From: an uncultured Erythrobacter sp.
Lineage (GTDB): Bacteria > Pseudomonadota > Alphaproteobacteria > Sphingomonadales > Sphingomonadaceae
DNA: 64,000 nucleotides
Reading direction: 5' to 3'
Assembly (NCBI RefSeq): GCF_947497915.1
Contig: NZ_CANMIJ010000001.1
Span: 861,611-925,610 of the forward strand
The position numbers and the translations under genes are program-made. Positions 39,434 to 49,124 of the stretch are shown here, in pieces. Each line of letters begins with the position of its first letter. The first letter of the stretch is position 1. The notes beneath the pieces are model-generated. The model saw nothing but the letters and a program-made list of their open reading frames with translations, made no database searches and had not been told where the DNA came from.

Positions 39434-42010
39434 ATGCAGCTTGTCATTGTTGAATCGCCGGCCAAGGCGAAGACTATCGAGAAATATCTGGGCAAGGACT
39501 TTAAAGTTCTCGCCAGTTACGGCCACGTCCGCGATCTGCCGCCGAAGGATGGCAGCGTGCGGCCTGACGATGATTTCGAAATGGATTGGGAACTGTACCG
39601 CGACAAGCAGAAGCGGTTCAAAGAGATCAGCGATGCGGCCAAAAATGCCGATCGTCTTGTCCTCGCCACCGACCCTGACCGCGAAGGCGAAGCGATCAGT
39701 TGGCATGTTCAAGAACTTTTGAGGAAGCGCAAAAACCTGCCTACCAAGGTCGACCGTGTCACATTTAACGCGATCACGAAATCCGCTGTGACCGAAGCGA
39801 TGAAGTCGCCGCGCGAGCTCGATCAACCTTTGATCGACGCCTATCTGGCGCGCCGTGCGCTGGATTACTTGTTCGGCTTTACGCTCTCTCCAGTGCTGTG
39901 GCGCAAATTGCCCGGTGCGAAATCGGCAGGACGTGTGCAATCCGTTGCGCTGCGTCTGATCGTTGATCGTGAGCGTGAGATCGAAGCGTTCAAGGCCGAT
40001 GAATACTGGTCGGTTCTGGCCAAGCTCCAGCATGACGGCACAGAGTTCGACGCGCGGCTGGTGCGTTATAAAGGCGAAAAGCTCGAAAAACTTTCGCTCG
40101 GCGGTGAGGGTGCCGCGATGGAGGCAAAGGCTGCCGTTGAAGGCGGGCGCTTCACCGTCGAGGGCATTGAGACAAAGCCGCTTAAGCGCAATCCGTCTCC
40201 GCCATTCACCACATCGACCATGCAGCAAGAGGCCTCGCGTAAGCTCGGCTTTTCCGCGAGCCACACGATGCGTCTCGCGCAGTCGCTCTATGAAGCAGGC
40301 GCGATCACTTACATGCGTACTGACGGAGTTCAGATGGATATGTCTGCCATTCTGGCAGCGCGCGATGCCATCGAAGAACGCTTTGCCGCTGAATACCGCC
40401 CTGAAAAACCGCGTTTCTACAGCACCAAAGCCAAGAACGCCCAGGAAGCGCACGAGGCGATCCGTCCAACCAATTTCAGCCGCGACAAAGTGGGCGCGGG
40501 CGACGAGGCGAAGCTGTATTCGCTGATCTTTAAACGCGCGATGGCGAGCCAAATGTCCGCCGCGCAGCTTGAGCGCACCACTGTCACACTGCGTGACGCA
40601 ACGGGCAGTCATGAACTGCGCGCGACCGGACAGGTTGTGAAATTCCCGGGCTTCTTTGCGGTCTATCAGGAAGGTTTCGATGACAAGTCGGATGAGGATG
40701 AAGACGGCTTGCTTCCTGCGATGAAAGACGGCGATGTGCCGGCCAAAACTGCCGTCGAAGCAAATCAGCACTTTACCCAGCCGCCGCCGCGTTTCTCCGA
40801 AGCTTCGCTAGTCAAACGCCTCGAAGAACTCGGCATCGGCCGCCCTTCGACTTACGCGTCTACCATTCAGACCGTGCGAGACCGCGATTATGTCCGCATG
40901 GAGAAAAACCGCTTCTTTGCAGAGGAAAGCGGACGTCTGCTCACGGCATTCCTCGAACGGTTCTTCCCAACCTATGTCGCCTATGAATTCACCGCTGGTA
41001 TGGAAGACGAACTCGACGTCGTTTCCGACGGGCGCGAAGATTACAAAACGTTGCTGTCGAAGTTCTGGAAAGACTTCAAACCCAAGACCGAAGAAGTCAT
41101 GGAAAAACTCCCGAGCGAAGTCACTGAAGTGCTCGACGAATACCTCTCCGACTATCTCTTCCCAGAACGCGAAGACGGCAAAGACGCGCGTTTCTGCCCC
41201 CTTTGTGAGCAGGAAGGCCGCGAAGGTGGCAAGCTGAACCTTCGCGGTGGCCGTTTCGGCGCGTTTATCGCCTGCCAGAATTATCCAGAATGCAAATACA
41301 CCCGCCGCTTTGCCCAGCCGGGCGCAGACGGCGCGGACGCCGCGGAAGATGGATTGATGGGTGAACACCCAGAAACCGGCGCGGAGATTCACCGCAAATC
41401 GGGCCGTTTCGGTCCGTATGTCGAAATGGAGGTGGACGATAAGAAGAAACGCGCTTCGATCCCCAAAGATCTCGACGATTTCGATCTGGAATGGGCGATT
41501 AAGCTGCTCGATCTGCCGCGGATTGTCGGCGCGCACCCTGAAACGGGGAACGAGATTGAGGCCGCAATTGGCCGCTATGGCCCGTATCTGCGGCACGACG
41601 GAAAATACGCCAAACTCACCAGCACGCGCGACGTGTTTGACACTGGCATGAACGCCGCCGTGACGATGCTGGCCGAAGCGGCAAACCGCAAAGGCGGTTC
41701 ACGCGGCAAAGCAGAACCTATCAAGACACTGGGTGAGCACCCGACCAGCGGCGGCGAGATCAAAGTGATGCCGGGTCGCTATGGCCCATACGTCACCGAC
41801 GGCAATGTCAACGCGACGATCCCGAAGGATGTGAAGCCTGAAGACATCGAAGCGGCGCAGGCGATTGAATTGATCGACGCCCGTGCAGCCAAAGGGCCTG
41901 CCAAGAAAAAGCGTAAGAAAGCCGCGCCGAAGAAAAAAGCCGCAGCGAAAAAGCCTGCTGCAAAGAAGAAGGCTCCGGCCAAGAAAAAGGCGCCCGCGAA
42001 GGACGCCTAA
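39434..42010 (+). CDS. topA: DNA topoisomerase I
   Basis: This 858-residue type IA topoisomerase relaxes negative supercoils. The Toprim domain opens MQLVIVESPAKAKTIEKYLG and contains the acidic DPDREGEAISWH. The active-site Tyr is in GAITYMRTDGVQM (about residue 297). One four-cysteine zinc motif (CPLC...CQNYPEC, about 595-625) is followed by several Topo_C repeat units (GRFGPYV, GRYGPYL, GRYGPYV). The protein ends in a Lys/Ala/Pro-rich tail of about 40 residues, as in many alphaproteobacterial TopA proteins, probably for non-specific DNA contact. It is an essential housekeeping gene. Confidence 0.97.
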   Translation: MQLVIVESPAKAKTIEKYLGKDFKVLASYGHVRDLPPKDGSVRPDDDFEMDWELYRDKQKRFKEISDAAKNADRLVLATDPDREGEAISWHVQELLRKRKNLPTKVDRVTFNAITKSAVTEAMKSPRELDQPLIDAYLARRALDYLFGFTLSPVLWRKLPGAKSAGRVQSVALRLIVDREREIEAFKADEYWSVLAKLQHDGTEFDARLVRYKGEKLEKLSLGGEGAAMEAKAAVEGGRFTVEGIETKPLKRNPSPPFTTSTMQQEASRKLGFSASHTMRLAQSLYEAGAITYMRTDGVQMDMSAILAARDAIEERFAAEYRPEKPRFYSTKAKNAQEAHEAIRPTNFSRDKVGAGDEAKLYSLIFKRAMASQMSAAQLERTTVTLRDATGSHELRATGQVVKFPGFFAVYQEGFDDKSDEDEDGLLPAMKDGDVPAKTAVEANQHFTQPPPRFSEASLVKRLEELGIGRPSTYASTIQTVRDRDYVRMEKNRFFAEESGRLLTAFLERFFPTYVAYEFTAGMEDELDVVSDGREDYKTLLSKFWKDFKPKTEEVMEKLPSEVTEVLDEYLSDYLFPEREDGKDARFCPLCEQEGREGGKLNLRGGRFGAFIACQNYPECKYTRRFAQPGADGADAAEDGLMGEHPETGAEIHRKSGRFGPYVEMEVDDKKKRASIPKDLDDFDLEWAIKLLDLPRIVGAHPETGNEIEAAIGRYGPYLRHDGKYAKLTSTRDVFDTGMNAAVTMLAEAANRKGGSRGKAEPIKTLGEHPTSGGEIKVMPGRYGPYVTDGNVNATIPKDVKPEDIEAAQAIELIDARAAKGPAKKKRKKAAPKKKAAAKKPAAKKKAPAKKKAPAKDA

Positions 42011-42121
42011 CTCGAATAAAACAATGTTGAGGGCGCCGCTTGTGAAAAATTCGCGGGCGGCGCTCATAAATCATTTAGTATTACTCCCTATCACGTACCT
42101 CAGTATCGAGGACCAAGACAC

Positions 42122-42418
42122 GTGATTGAGATCGAAGTACAAAACGAGACCCACCAAAATCAGGAGCGCATCCGCTTTGCGGCTGTTCCGCGGATCGGAG
42201 AGGGCCTGCGCCTGCGCGAGCCGGACGGCATTTGGGCGAGTTATGATGTGCTCGATGTCTGGTATCAAAAGGCCGAATATGGCGACATCTGGATGCCGTA
42301 TCTGCACATCCGTATGACACCGGGCGAAGGCGACACCGAAAGCGATGGTGCGCATCAACTGCACGGTGAGCAAGAATTCGCGGTTCTCGGCGGGGAGCAC
42401 GAACCATTCAAAATCTGA
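42122..42418 (+). CDS. Small conserved protein of unknown function
   Basis: This 98-residue cytoplasmic protein begins with GTG (42122), with GAGGA upstream. The sequence VQNETHQNQERIRFAAVPRIGEGLRLREPDGIWASYDVLDVWYQK suggests a small beta barrel. There are no cysteines or catalytic motifs and no signal peptide. It lies between topA and a receiver-domain gene. I do not recognise the family. Confidence 0.7.
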   Translation: MIEIEVQNETHQNQERIRFAAVPRIGEGLRLREPDGIWASYDVLDVWYQKAEYGDIWMPYLHIRMTPGEGDTESDGAHQLHGEQEFAVLGGEHEPFKI

Positions 42419-42456
42419 TCAAACGCAACACCGGCCCCAATCGCAACAAACACGCG

Positions 42457-43017
42457 ATGGACGGCAAGACGCTAGCAGAACGCCTGACGCAGGCGCGTGA
42501 AGACGCGCAGCCTGTCGATGCCCCTGCAGATGTTCAGGACGCTATCGATGCAGCGCATTCCGGGCCGGACGCCTCTGGCACTGACGCGATCGTTCAAGCA
42601 GCCAAAGCGATGCGCGGCCGCTTTGATGGAATCGATGCGCCAGCGGAAACCGCAAAAGTCTGTCTGATTGTTGATGACAGCCGCGTGATCCGCAAAGTCT
42701 CGTCAAAAATCGCCAAGAGCTTGGGATACGTCCCGGTTGAAGCGGAAAATGGCGAAGAGGCATTGGCTCGCTGTAAAAAGGCGATGCCCGCCGTTGTCCT
42801 GACCGACTGGAACATGCCGGAGATGGACGGGATCGAATTCGTGTCCAAACTGCGCGCAATTCCGACACCAAAAGAGCCAATTGTGATGTTTTGCACCTCC
42901 AACGGAGAGGCAAAAGACATCCACGAAGGCATCGGAGCAGGCGCGGATGACTACATCGTCAAACCGTTCGACGAAGCGGCGCTGAAAGCGAAACTGGCAA
43001 AGTTCAAGCGGGATTAG
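42457..43017 (+). CDS. CheY-like response regulator with N-terminal extension
   Basis: This 186-residue protein has a low-complexity Asp/Ala-rich extension (about 1-66) followed by a receiver domain with CLIVDDSRVIRK (D74, D75), phospho-acceptor Asp in VVLTDWNMPEMDG (about 117), T/S in FCTSNG and the conserved Lys in DYIVKPFD. No output domain is present. It resembles single-domain receivers near chemotaxis or general stress systems in alphaproteobacteria. Partner kinases are not encoded nearby. Confidence 0.88.
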   Translation: MDGKTLAERLTQAREDAQPVDAPADVQDAIDAAHSGPDASGTDAIVQAAKAMRGRFDGIDAPAETAKVCLIVDDSRVIRKVSSKIAKSLGYVPVEAENGEEALARCKKAMPAVVLTDWNMPEMDGIEFVSKLRAIPTPKEPIVMFCTSNGEAKDIHEGIGAGADDYIVKPFDEAALKAKLAKFKRD

Positions 43018-43064
43018 GCGACATAAACCTCGCCAAATGAGCGCCGGAGCTATAGTCGGCGCTT

Positions 43065-43247
43065 ATGGGCAAGGAACGCTTCGAACGACACAAACAGCCG
43101 TGGAATGCGGAAGAAGCCGCGCAGCTGCGCCTGCTCGCTTCCAAAGGACAAGGCCTCAAACAGATCGCCAAAGCGCTAAACCGCAGCGAGGAATCGACCA
43201 AAACCTTCGCGCGTCAGCAGAAGATCAAAGTTGCGAAGAAGCGTTAG
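43065..43247 (+). CDS. Small SANT/Myb-like helix-turn-helix protein
   Basis: This 60-residue very basic protein reads KQPWNAEEAAQLRLLASKGQGLKQIAKALNRSEESTKTFARQQ: a tryptophan-started helix, then GLKQIAKALNRSEESTK as a helix-turn-helix, and a basic tail. It resembles SANT/Myb-like or GcrA-like DNA-binding helices. The ATG at 43065 lies 47 bp after the receiver gene. Its small size makes the call tentative, but codon use is like that of the neighbours. Confidence 0.7.
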   Translation: MGKERFERHKQPWNAEEAAQLRLLASKGQGLKQIAKALNRSEESTKTFARQQKIKVAKKR

Positions 43248-43278
43248 AATTTGCGGGCCTGTGAAGCACGCGCGCTCA

Positions 43279-44199
43279 TCACTTCACCCAGTCGAGCCCC
43301 ATTTCCTCGAACACTTCTTTGTCCTCGGACCAGCCTTCGCTGACTTTGACGTGCAGGAAGAGGTGGACTTTTACCCCTAGAATTTCCGCCAATTCTGCGC
43401 GGGCGGCCTCACCGATGGCTTTAATGCGTTGGCCGCCTTTGCCCAGTATAATGGGTTTCTGGCTGTCGCGGGCGATCACGATTTGCTGGCGCACTTCGAT
43501 GCTGCCGTCGGGCCGCGCGGTATAGCTTTCCGGGCGCACTGCTGCGTCATAGGGGAGTTCGTCGTGCAATTGCTGATAAAGCTGCTCGCGGGTAACCTCG
43601 GCGGCGAGCAGGCGCTCCGATGCGTCGGAGACCTGATCTTCGGGATACATCCACGGCCCGTCAGGCATCGCCTTTGCCAGCGCTCCTTTCATTTCATCAA
43701 CGCCGTCGCCGCTTAGCGCGGAGATGAAGAATATCTCGTCAAATGCGATGCGTTCGGACAGCTCCTGCGCGAGCGCAAGCAGCGGCTCTTTCTTCGCCTT
43801 GTCGACTTTGTTGAGGACGAGGATCTTCTTCTCAGGGCGTTTTTCGAGCGCCTCGATCAGAGGGATCAGTTCGTGGCGGCGTTGTTTGATTGGGTCGACG
43901 ATCAACAGGATTGCATCCGCACTCTCGGCGCCTTCCCATGCCGCGCTCACCATGGCGCGATCAAGGCGGCGTTTGGGCGCGAAAATGCCTGGCGTATCGA
44001 CGAGGATCATCTGCACAGTGCCATAAAGCGCAATGCCGAGCATCCGGGCGCGCGTAGTCTGCGCTTTGGCGCTTGTAATGGCGACCTTTTGGCCAACCAG
44101 ATTGTTCACCAAAGTCGATTTGCCCGCATTCGGCGCGCCAATCACGGCAACGACGCCGCACTGGGTGGTGCCGGATTGCGTAGGCGTTTGTGTGTTCAC
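43279..44199 (-). CDS. era: GTPase Era
   Basis: This 306-residue ribosome-assembly GTPase binds the 3' end of 16S rRNA. The G1 motif GAPNAGKSTL (about 21-30), G3 DTPG, G4 NKVDKAK, G5 SALSGDGVDE and a C-terminal KH domain with VIARDSQKPIILGKGGQRIKAIGEAAR are all present. The start overlaps the rnc stop by 4 bp. It is the last gene of lepB-rnc-era on the minus strand. Confidence 0.96.
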   Translation of the reverse strand: MNTQTPTQSGTTQCGVVAVIGAPNAGKSTLVNNLVGQKVAITSAKAQTTRARMLGIALYGTVQMILVDTPGIFAPKRRLDRAMVSAAWEGAESADAILLIVDPIKQRRHELIPLIEALEKRPEKKILVLNKVDKAKKEPLLALAQELSERIAFDEIFFISALSGDGVDEMKGALAKAMPDGPWMYPEDQVSDASERLLAAEVTREQLYQQLHDELPYDAAVRPESYTARPDGSIEVRQQIVIARDSQKPIILGKGGQRIKAIGEAARAELAEILGVKVHLFLHVKVSEGWSEDKEVFEEMGLDWVK

Positions 44200-44885
44200 C
44201 CGTATTCCTCCAAAAATGCTTGAGCAGCGCGCTTTTCAGCTTCGCTTTTGCTTGATGCTGTTCCCTCGGCCTCGCCGACATTGTGTATGCTTACACGGAC
44301 AGTGAAAGAGGCTGCGTGATCTGGGCCGCTGCGATCAACCACGTCGTAATTTGGCATGGCGCGGCGATTGCCCGCAGCCCATTCTTGTAGTGCGCTTTTG
44401 GGATGTTTCGCCTTGCCGGAATCGCCCGATAGCTCGCTATCCCAAAGGCGGTAAATCATGTCGCGGGTTACGTCATATCCATGTTCGATAAAGCTCGCGC
44501 CGATCAATGCTTCGACCACGTCACCGAGGATATTGTCGCTATCCGCGCCGCCATCTTCGCGGGCCTGTTTGCCCAGACGGATATGGTCGGGCAGGTCGAT
44601 ATCGCGGGCAATGCGCGCGCAGGTTGCGCCGCTGACAAGGGCATTTAGGCGCTGCGAAAGGCGGCCCTCGGGCGCGTCGCCTGCGCTGTAAAGCCACGCG
44701 GCGACGGACAGGCCAAGCACGCGATCGCCAAGGAATTCAAGCCGTTGATAGTCGGCCTCGCTGACACCGCCAGCGCCGCCATTAAAGCTGCCATGGGTAA
44801 GCGCCTCTAGCCAAGGCGCCTCTGTCTTGACCGCGAAGCCAGTCGCTTCGAGCCATTCGCGGGTCTCGGGAAAGAGTTGGGTCAT
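44196..44885 (-). CDS. rnc: Ribonuclease III
   Basis: This 229-residue double-stranded-RNA endonuclease has the catalytic signature RLEFLGDRVLGLSVA (about 41-55) and DNILGDVVEALIGASFIEHG with the second acidic cluster (about 110-130). A dsRNA-binding domain lies at the C-terminus (about 155-225, ALQEWAAG...ASSKSEAEKRAAQAFLEE). The ATG at 44885 begins MTQLFPETREW; a further upstream ATG (44909) overlaps lepB and is less likely. It processes rRNA and other structured transcripts. Confidence 0.95.
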   Translation of the reverse strand: MTQLFPETREWLEATGFAVKTEAPWLEALTHGSFNGGAGGVSEADYQRLEFLGDRVLGLSVAAWLYSAGDAPEGRLSQRLNALVSGATCARIARDIDLPDHIRLGKQAREDGGADSDNILGDVVEALIGASFIEHGYDVTRDMIYRLWDSELSGDSGKAKHPKSALQEWAAGNRRAMPNYDVVDRSGPDHAASFTVRVSIHNVGEAEGTASSKSEAEKRAAQAFLEEYG

Positions 44886-44898
44886 GCGAGTTGAACGA

Positions 44899-45729
44899 TC
44901 AAAACACACTTCCGATCCGATTCCAGCGCGCAGAGGAGAACCAGGTCCATGGTTTCACCCATTCTGCGCTGCCATCGGTGGACCACATAATCACGCTTGC
45001 CTGCCCGACCAGATTTTCCTGCGGCACAATACCCACGGCATCGCCTGCGGCAGCTTCGAACCGGCTGTCGCGCGAGTTATCGCGGTTGTCGCCCATCACG
45101 AACATGTGGCCTTCGGGAATGGTTGCGGCCTTAAAATCGTCGCCTTGGGTCAGGCCGAAATCGAGCACTTCATAGCTGCGCCCACCGGGCAGGGTTTCTT
45201 TGAAGCGGCGATATCGGCAAATTTGCGTTCCATCCTCTGCGGTTTCCTCTTCTGCGCCCCACGAACACTGAGTGTTCACCGACACGGGAATGTCGAAATC
45301 GGAAATCTGCTCGCGGGGGACAAATTTGCCATTGAGCACTAGCTGACCGCCAAGGACTGCTATCGTATCGCCGGGCAGTGCGATGACGCGTTTGATGTAA
45401 TCGGTGTTGTCGATCGGGTGTTTGAAGATCACCACATCGCCGCGCTCCGGTTCGCTGGCGAGGATGCGCCCCTTTGGCAGACCCAGATCAAATGGCAGTG
45501 AATTGCCTGAAAAACCGTAGGACCACTTCGCCGCGAGCAAATAGTCGCCGTTCATCAGGCGCGGTAACATGCTCTCGCTGGGGATCGAGTAGGGCGAGAA
45601 TACGCAGATCCTGAAGATCAGCACAAATGCGACCAGTTTCAGGACAAATTTCGCGAAGCTCCACCAGCTTTCGCCGCCGGTTTCGCTTTCTTCGATGTCT
45701 ACAGCTTCAGTTTGTGTCTTAACATTCAT
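44899..45729 (-). CDS. lepB: Signal peptidase I
   Basis: This 276-residue membrane protease removes signal peptides. One transmembrane segment lies at about residues 25-45. The catalytic Ser is in SIPSESMLPRL (about 52) and the Lys is in DYIKRVIALPGD (about 113), followed by the family box FVMGDNRDNSRDSR (about 213-226). The ATG at 45729 follows AAGGGGAGC; longer versions overlap pgi on the other strand and are rejected. It lies 13 bp from rnc and is the first gene of the operon, divergent from pgi. Confidence 0.95.
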   Translation of the reverse strand: MNVKTQTEAVDIEESETGGESWWSFAKFVLKLVAFVLIFRICVFSPYSIPSESMLPRLMNGDYLLAAKWSYGFSGNSLPFDLGLPKGRILASEPERGDVVIFKHPIDNTDYIKRVIALPGDTIAVLGGQLVLNGKFVPREQISDFDIPVSVNTQCSWGAEEETAEDGTQICRYRRFKETLPGGRSYEVLDFGLTQGDDFKAATIPEGHMFVMGDNRDNSRDSRFEAAAGDAVGIVPQENLVGQASVIMWSTDGSAEWVKPWTWFSSARWNRIGSVF

Positions 45730-45778
45730 CGCCGCTCCCCTTACTCGCAGCGGCACAACGCGCAAAGGGGTTTGACAC

Positions 45779-47326
45779 ATGTCCGCATCTGAAACGTCCG
45801 CAGCTTGGTCTAACTTGGAAGCTATCGAGCACTCAACGCTGGCCGATCTCTTTGCGAATGATCCCGACCGCGTGAGCAAATTGAGCCAGCGGATCGAGTT
45901 CGATATTCCGGAGCATGGCCCAAACGGTGTCCTTCTCGACTGGTCGAAAACGCACCTTAGCGATGATTTTTTGGAGGCGTTTGAGGCTTTGGCCGAGGCC
46001 GCCGGCTTTGACGCTACGCGCTCGGCTTTATTTGGCGGCGGTATCGTCAACCCGACAGAGGGCCGCCCGGCGACCCACGGCGCAATGCGCGGCAGCGGCA
46101 CAGAGGCCGATGTCGAGGAGGCGATGGCTCTGCTCGCACGCATGGGCATGCTGGTCGAGGCGATTCATCAGGGCGCGCTGGGTGAGATAAAGCACCTGAT
46201 CCATATCGGCATTGGTGGCTCTGCGCTCGGCCCCGATTTGGCCGTGGATGCGCTGACACGCGATCTCCAATTGGTAGATGTCCATGTCGTTTCGAACATT
46301 GACGGGCTGGCTCTGGAGCAAGCCTTTGCGGCGTGTGATCCGGCGACGACCATGATCGCGGTTGCGTCCAAGACTTTTACCACCACCGAAACGATGACGA
46401 ACGCGGCAAGTGCGCTAAAATGGTTGTCTGACAATGATGTGTCTGACCCCAGCGGGCGCGTGGTTGCGCTCACCGCCAATCCTGAAAAGGCGGTCGAATG
46501 GGGCGTGGACGAAACGCGCATCCTGCCATTCCCCGAAAGCGTAGGAGGGCGGTACTCGCTTTGGTCGAGCATCGGTTTCCCGGTCGCGATAGCCGTGGGA
46601 ATGGATGATTTCCGCGCGATGCTCGCCGGCGCGCAGGCCATCGATACGCATTTTCGAGAGGCCGAGGGCAGAACGAACGGCCCGCTGCTCGCTGCTTTCG
46701 CCGATCAATATTACACCCGCCTTCGCGGTTGTCAGACACGCGCAGTCTTTGCTTATGACGAGCGTCTGGCGCTGCTGCCCGACTATCTCCAGCAGCTTGA
46801 AATGGAGTCAAATGGCAAAAGCGTAACGGCAAGCGGTGAGCCAGTAAGCGGGTCAACCGCACCGATCACTTGGGGCGGCGTGGGCACAGATGCGCAGCAC
46901 GCCGTGTTCCAATTATTGCATCAGGGCACGCAGCTTGTGCCCGTGGATTTCATCGCCAGCATCGCGCCCGGAGACGAGCTTGATCCCGCGCATCACAAGG
47001 CGCTGTTGATGAATTGCCTTGCGCAGGGCGCAGCCTTGATGGCGGGCGGCAATATGGCAGCCGACGGGAAAGACCCTGCGAGGAATTTCTCCGGCGATCG
47101 GCCCAGCGCGATGTTCCTCGTAGATGATCTCGATGCGGGCATGTTCGGCGCGCTGATCGCGTTTCATGAACACCGGACTTTCGCCAATGCCGTTCTCATG
47201 GGTATCAACCCGTTTGACCAATTCGGGGTAGAACTGGGCAAGAAGATGGCAAAGGACATGGAAGGCGGCGAGGGCGCGTTTGACCCCTCGACCGAAGCGC
47301 TAATGAAAGCGGCTGGATTGTCCTAA
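45779..47326 (+). CDS. pgi: Glucose-6-phosphate isomerase
   Basis: This 515-residue enzyme interconverts glucose 6-phosphate and fructose 6-phosphate. The sugar isomerase (SIS) folds show IGIGGSALGPDLAVDAL (about 142-158), SKTFTTTETMTNA (about 200-212) and the signature GGRYSLWSSIGFPVA (about 258-272). A late motif GAALMAGGNMAADG and a C-terminal Lys-bearing QFGVELGKKMAKD complete the active site. The ATG at 45779 has AAAGGGG upstream. It is transcribed divergently from lepB. Confidence 0.95.
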   Translation: MSASETSAAWSNLEAIEHSTLADLFANDPDRVSKLSQRIEFDIPEHGPNGVLLDWSKTHLSDDFLEAFEALAEAAGFDATRSALFGGGIVNPTEGRPATHGAMRGSGTEADVEEAMALLARMGMLVEAIHQGALGEIKHLIHIGIGGSALGPDLAVDALTRDLQLVDVHVVSNIDGLALEQAFAACDPATTMIAVASKTFTTTETMTNAASALKWLSDNDVSDPSGRVVALTANPEKAVEWGVDETRILPFPESVGGRYSLWSSIGFPVAIAVGMDDFRAMLAGAQAIDTHFREAEGRTNGPLLAAFADQYYTRLRGCQTRAVFAYDERLALLPDYLQQLEMESNGKSVTASGEPVSGSTAPITWGGVGTDAQHAVFQLLHQGTQLVPVDFIASIAPGDELDPAHHKALLMNCLAQGAALMAGGNMAADGKDPARNFSGDRPSAMFLVDDLDAGMFGALIAFHEHRTFANAVLMGINPFDQFGVELGKKMAKDMEGGEGAFDPSTEALMKAAGLS

Positions 47327-47599
47327 TTCAGGTCACGGTCACAATGATCGGACTACAACGCAAATCAACGGAAGCCTGCCGCCCATCAAAGCGGCCGATT
47401 CTCTACACCAGTGGTTTGATTATGTTGCCGCGGTAGAGAAATAAATCTCAGTTGAGTAATTTTCGTTCGCGATCTTGCGTGAATAGAGCCGTATGATGCG
47501 TTGCAGCATTGTTTGCGGGATATAATTGCACTGTGATCCGTATTGCGTATGTTGCGCACCGGCCTTTTCGGTCGTTTTCAACTCTTTGGAGCTCAATCT

Positions 47600-48100
47600 A
47601 TGGTTCGCGTGTTTTCGCAGTCTGTTGCTGGTGCCGCTTTGGTTCTTTCCACCACGGTAATGGCTGGGCAAAGCGAAGCAGAGCCGCAAACCGTCGATGC
47701 CCCGGCCGAGCCAGAAGCGACAACAGCCATGGCTAAGGCCGAAGTCTTGAAAGACACCCCGAACGGTGAAACCGTCGTTCGCAGCCGCACCGTCGCGATT
47801 TCCGACATGAAGCCGGTGAAGCTTGTCGAATTTGACGGCGAATTTGAAGTTCTCAAAACATCGCGCCGCCTGCGCGTTTGGCGTTCTCACCTTGCCTACA
47901 CGATCAAAGTTGATGCCGATGGCAAGCCAACTGGCTGCGAACTGACCGATGGTTTCCGCCGCACCTATGTGAAGAAGAAGCTTTGCGATGTACTGGTAAA
48001 GCATCATACGTTTGAACCTGCGCGCGACGAATCCGACGCGCCGGTCGAAGGCACATACACAGCGCGTCTATCCTATATGGACATGCGCAACGCCCAGTAA
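47600..48100 (+). CDS. Secreted protein with TonB-C-like domain
   Basis: This 166-residue protein has a signal peptide (residues about 1-22, cleavage near VMAGQ) and a Pro/Glu/Ala-rich linker. Its C-terminal domain (about 95-160) reads YTIKVDADGKPTGCELTDGFRR...LCDVLVKHHTFEPARDESDAPVEGTYTARLSY. This is the layout of TonB C-terminal-like domains (strand, G, C, ...C..., F-x-PA-x-D). The start at 47600 follows GGAG; an upstream ATG at 47543 is less likely. It lies directly upstream of a related gene. There is no N-terminal membrane anchor as in true TonB, so the protein may be free in the periplasm. Confidence 0.68.
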   Translation: MVRVFSQSVAGAALVLSTTVMAGQSEAEPQTVDAPAEPEATTAMAKAEVLKDTPNGETVVRSRTVAISDMKPVKLVEFDGEFEVLKTSRRLRVWRSHLAYTIKVDADGKPTGCELTDGFRRTYVKKKLCDVLVKHHTFEPARDESDAPVEGTYTARLSYMDMRNAQ

Positions 48101-48102
48101 TT

Positions 48103-48918
48103 GTGCGCGCTTTCGCAATGAATTTTAAGGCGATTGCTCTGGCGCTGGGTTCGTTGAGCCTTTTCGCCCCTCAACCTGCCTCAGCCAACGACACAGCAGA
48201 TTGGAAAGTCGCGTTTCGCAGCGAAATGTGTGCGCTCGAACACTATCCTGATCCCGAGGGCGGCTTGCTTTTTGCGCTCTCTATGGGAATGGATGGGCTC
48301 TACTCCATGTCAGGCATCGTCTTTGGCGAATACACTGAACCAGACGGGGCGCTGGATCGGGTTGAAATCGAGGCGGGTGATAAGAAGCTGCTTCTCTTGG
48401 GCCCGGCAAGCGAACTGAGCGCGGCGGCAAGGCAGCGCGAGAATGAACATCCCGTTGTCGAATTTCTTTCGATTACAGACGGTCAGTCGGAATTTACCGT
48501 GATCGTTGACGGCAAAGCGCATATCATATCATCGGCAACATTAAGCGACGTGCACGCCGAATTTGGAGATTGTGTCTCCGCAAATCTTGCTCCGAAGGGG
48601 CCGCGCCCACCAATCGTAACGGCGTTTGACGGTGTCCATGCGCTTGGCAGAGAAGCTGCGCGTCAGCGGTTGCTATCGCAGAATCTGGATTTTACGCTTT
48701 CTGTCGATGCGAATGGAAAGCCGACAGAATGTGACCTTGCCTATGACTTTCGGCGCAAGGCGACCGAAATCGCCATTTGCAGGCCGCTGCTCAAATACAT
48801 GAAATTCGAACCAGCAATCGATGAAAACGGCGATCCTGTGGCCGGCACATACAAGAGCACGATCGATTTCAATCTATGGATGACACAGCGCGGCTATCTT
48901 GAGCCACGGTTTCGCTGA
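48103..48918 (+). CDS. Secreted protein with TonB-C-like domain, larger paralogue
   Basis: This 271-residue protein begins at GTG (48103) or ATG (48118), with a signal peptide (ALALGSLSLFAPQPASA). A unique N-terminal half (about 30-180) is followed by a C-terminal domain (about 195-262) that matches its upstream neighbour: FTLSVDANGKPTECDLAYDFRR...ICRPLLKYMKFEPAIDENGDPVAGTYKSTIDFN. The shared end indicates duplication of a domain, not of the whole gene. It starts 3 bp after the previous stop. Function is unknown. Confidence 0.68.
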   Translation: MRAFAMNFKAIALALGSLSLFAPQPASANDTADWKVAFRSEMCALEHYPDPEGGLLFALSMGMDGLYSMSGIVFGEYTEPDGALDRVEIEAGDKKLLLLGPASELSAAARQRENEHPVVEFLSITDGQSEFTVIVDGKAHIISSATLSDVHAEFGDCVSANLAPKGPRPPIVTAFDGVHALGREAARQRLLSQNLDFTLSVDANGKPTECDLAYDFRRKATEIAICRPLLKYMKFEPAIDENGDPVAGTYKSTIDFNLWMTQRGYLEPRFR

Positions 48919-49124
48919 TTGACTTTTCGGGCTTTCGCGCCCATCTGCACCTTCGAACGAGACACGCATGCCTAGCGTGAAGCGGCGGCTTACAAATACT
49001 CCGCCCCGGCGCATGTCTCCCCGACCACTCTACAACTTCCCTATTCACGCGGGCGGTTCTTTAACCACCGCGACCGCGCGCCGATTTCGGTGCGCGCTTC
49101 GCACATATTGCGAGTTTTATCTCA

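Noticed and set aside
41880..42005. AAG-rich repeat near the end of topA
   Set aside because: It encodes the Lys/Ala/Pro tail common in alphaproteobacterial topoisomerase I, so it is not an independent repeat.
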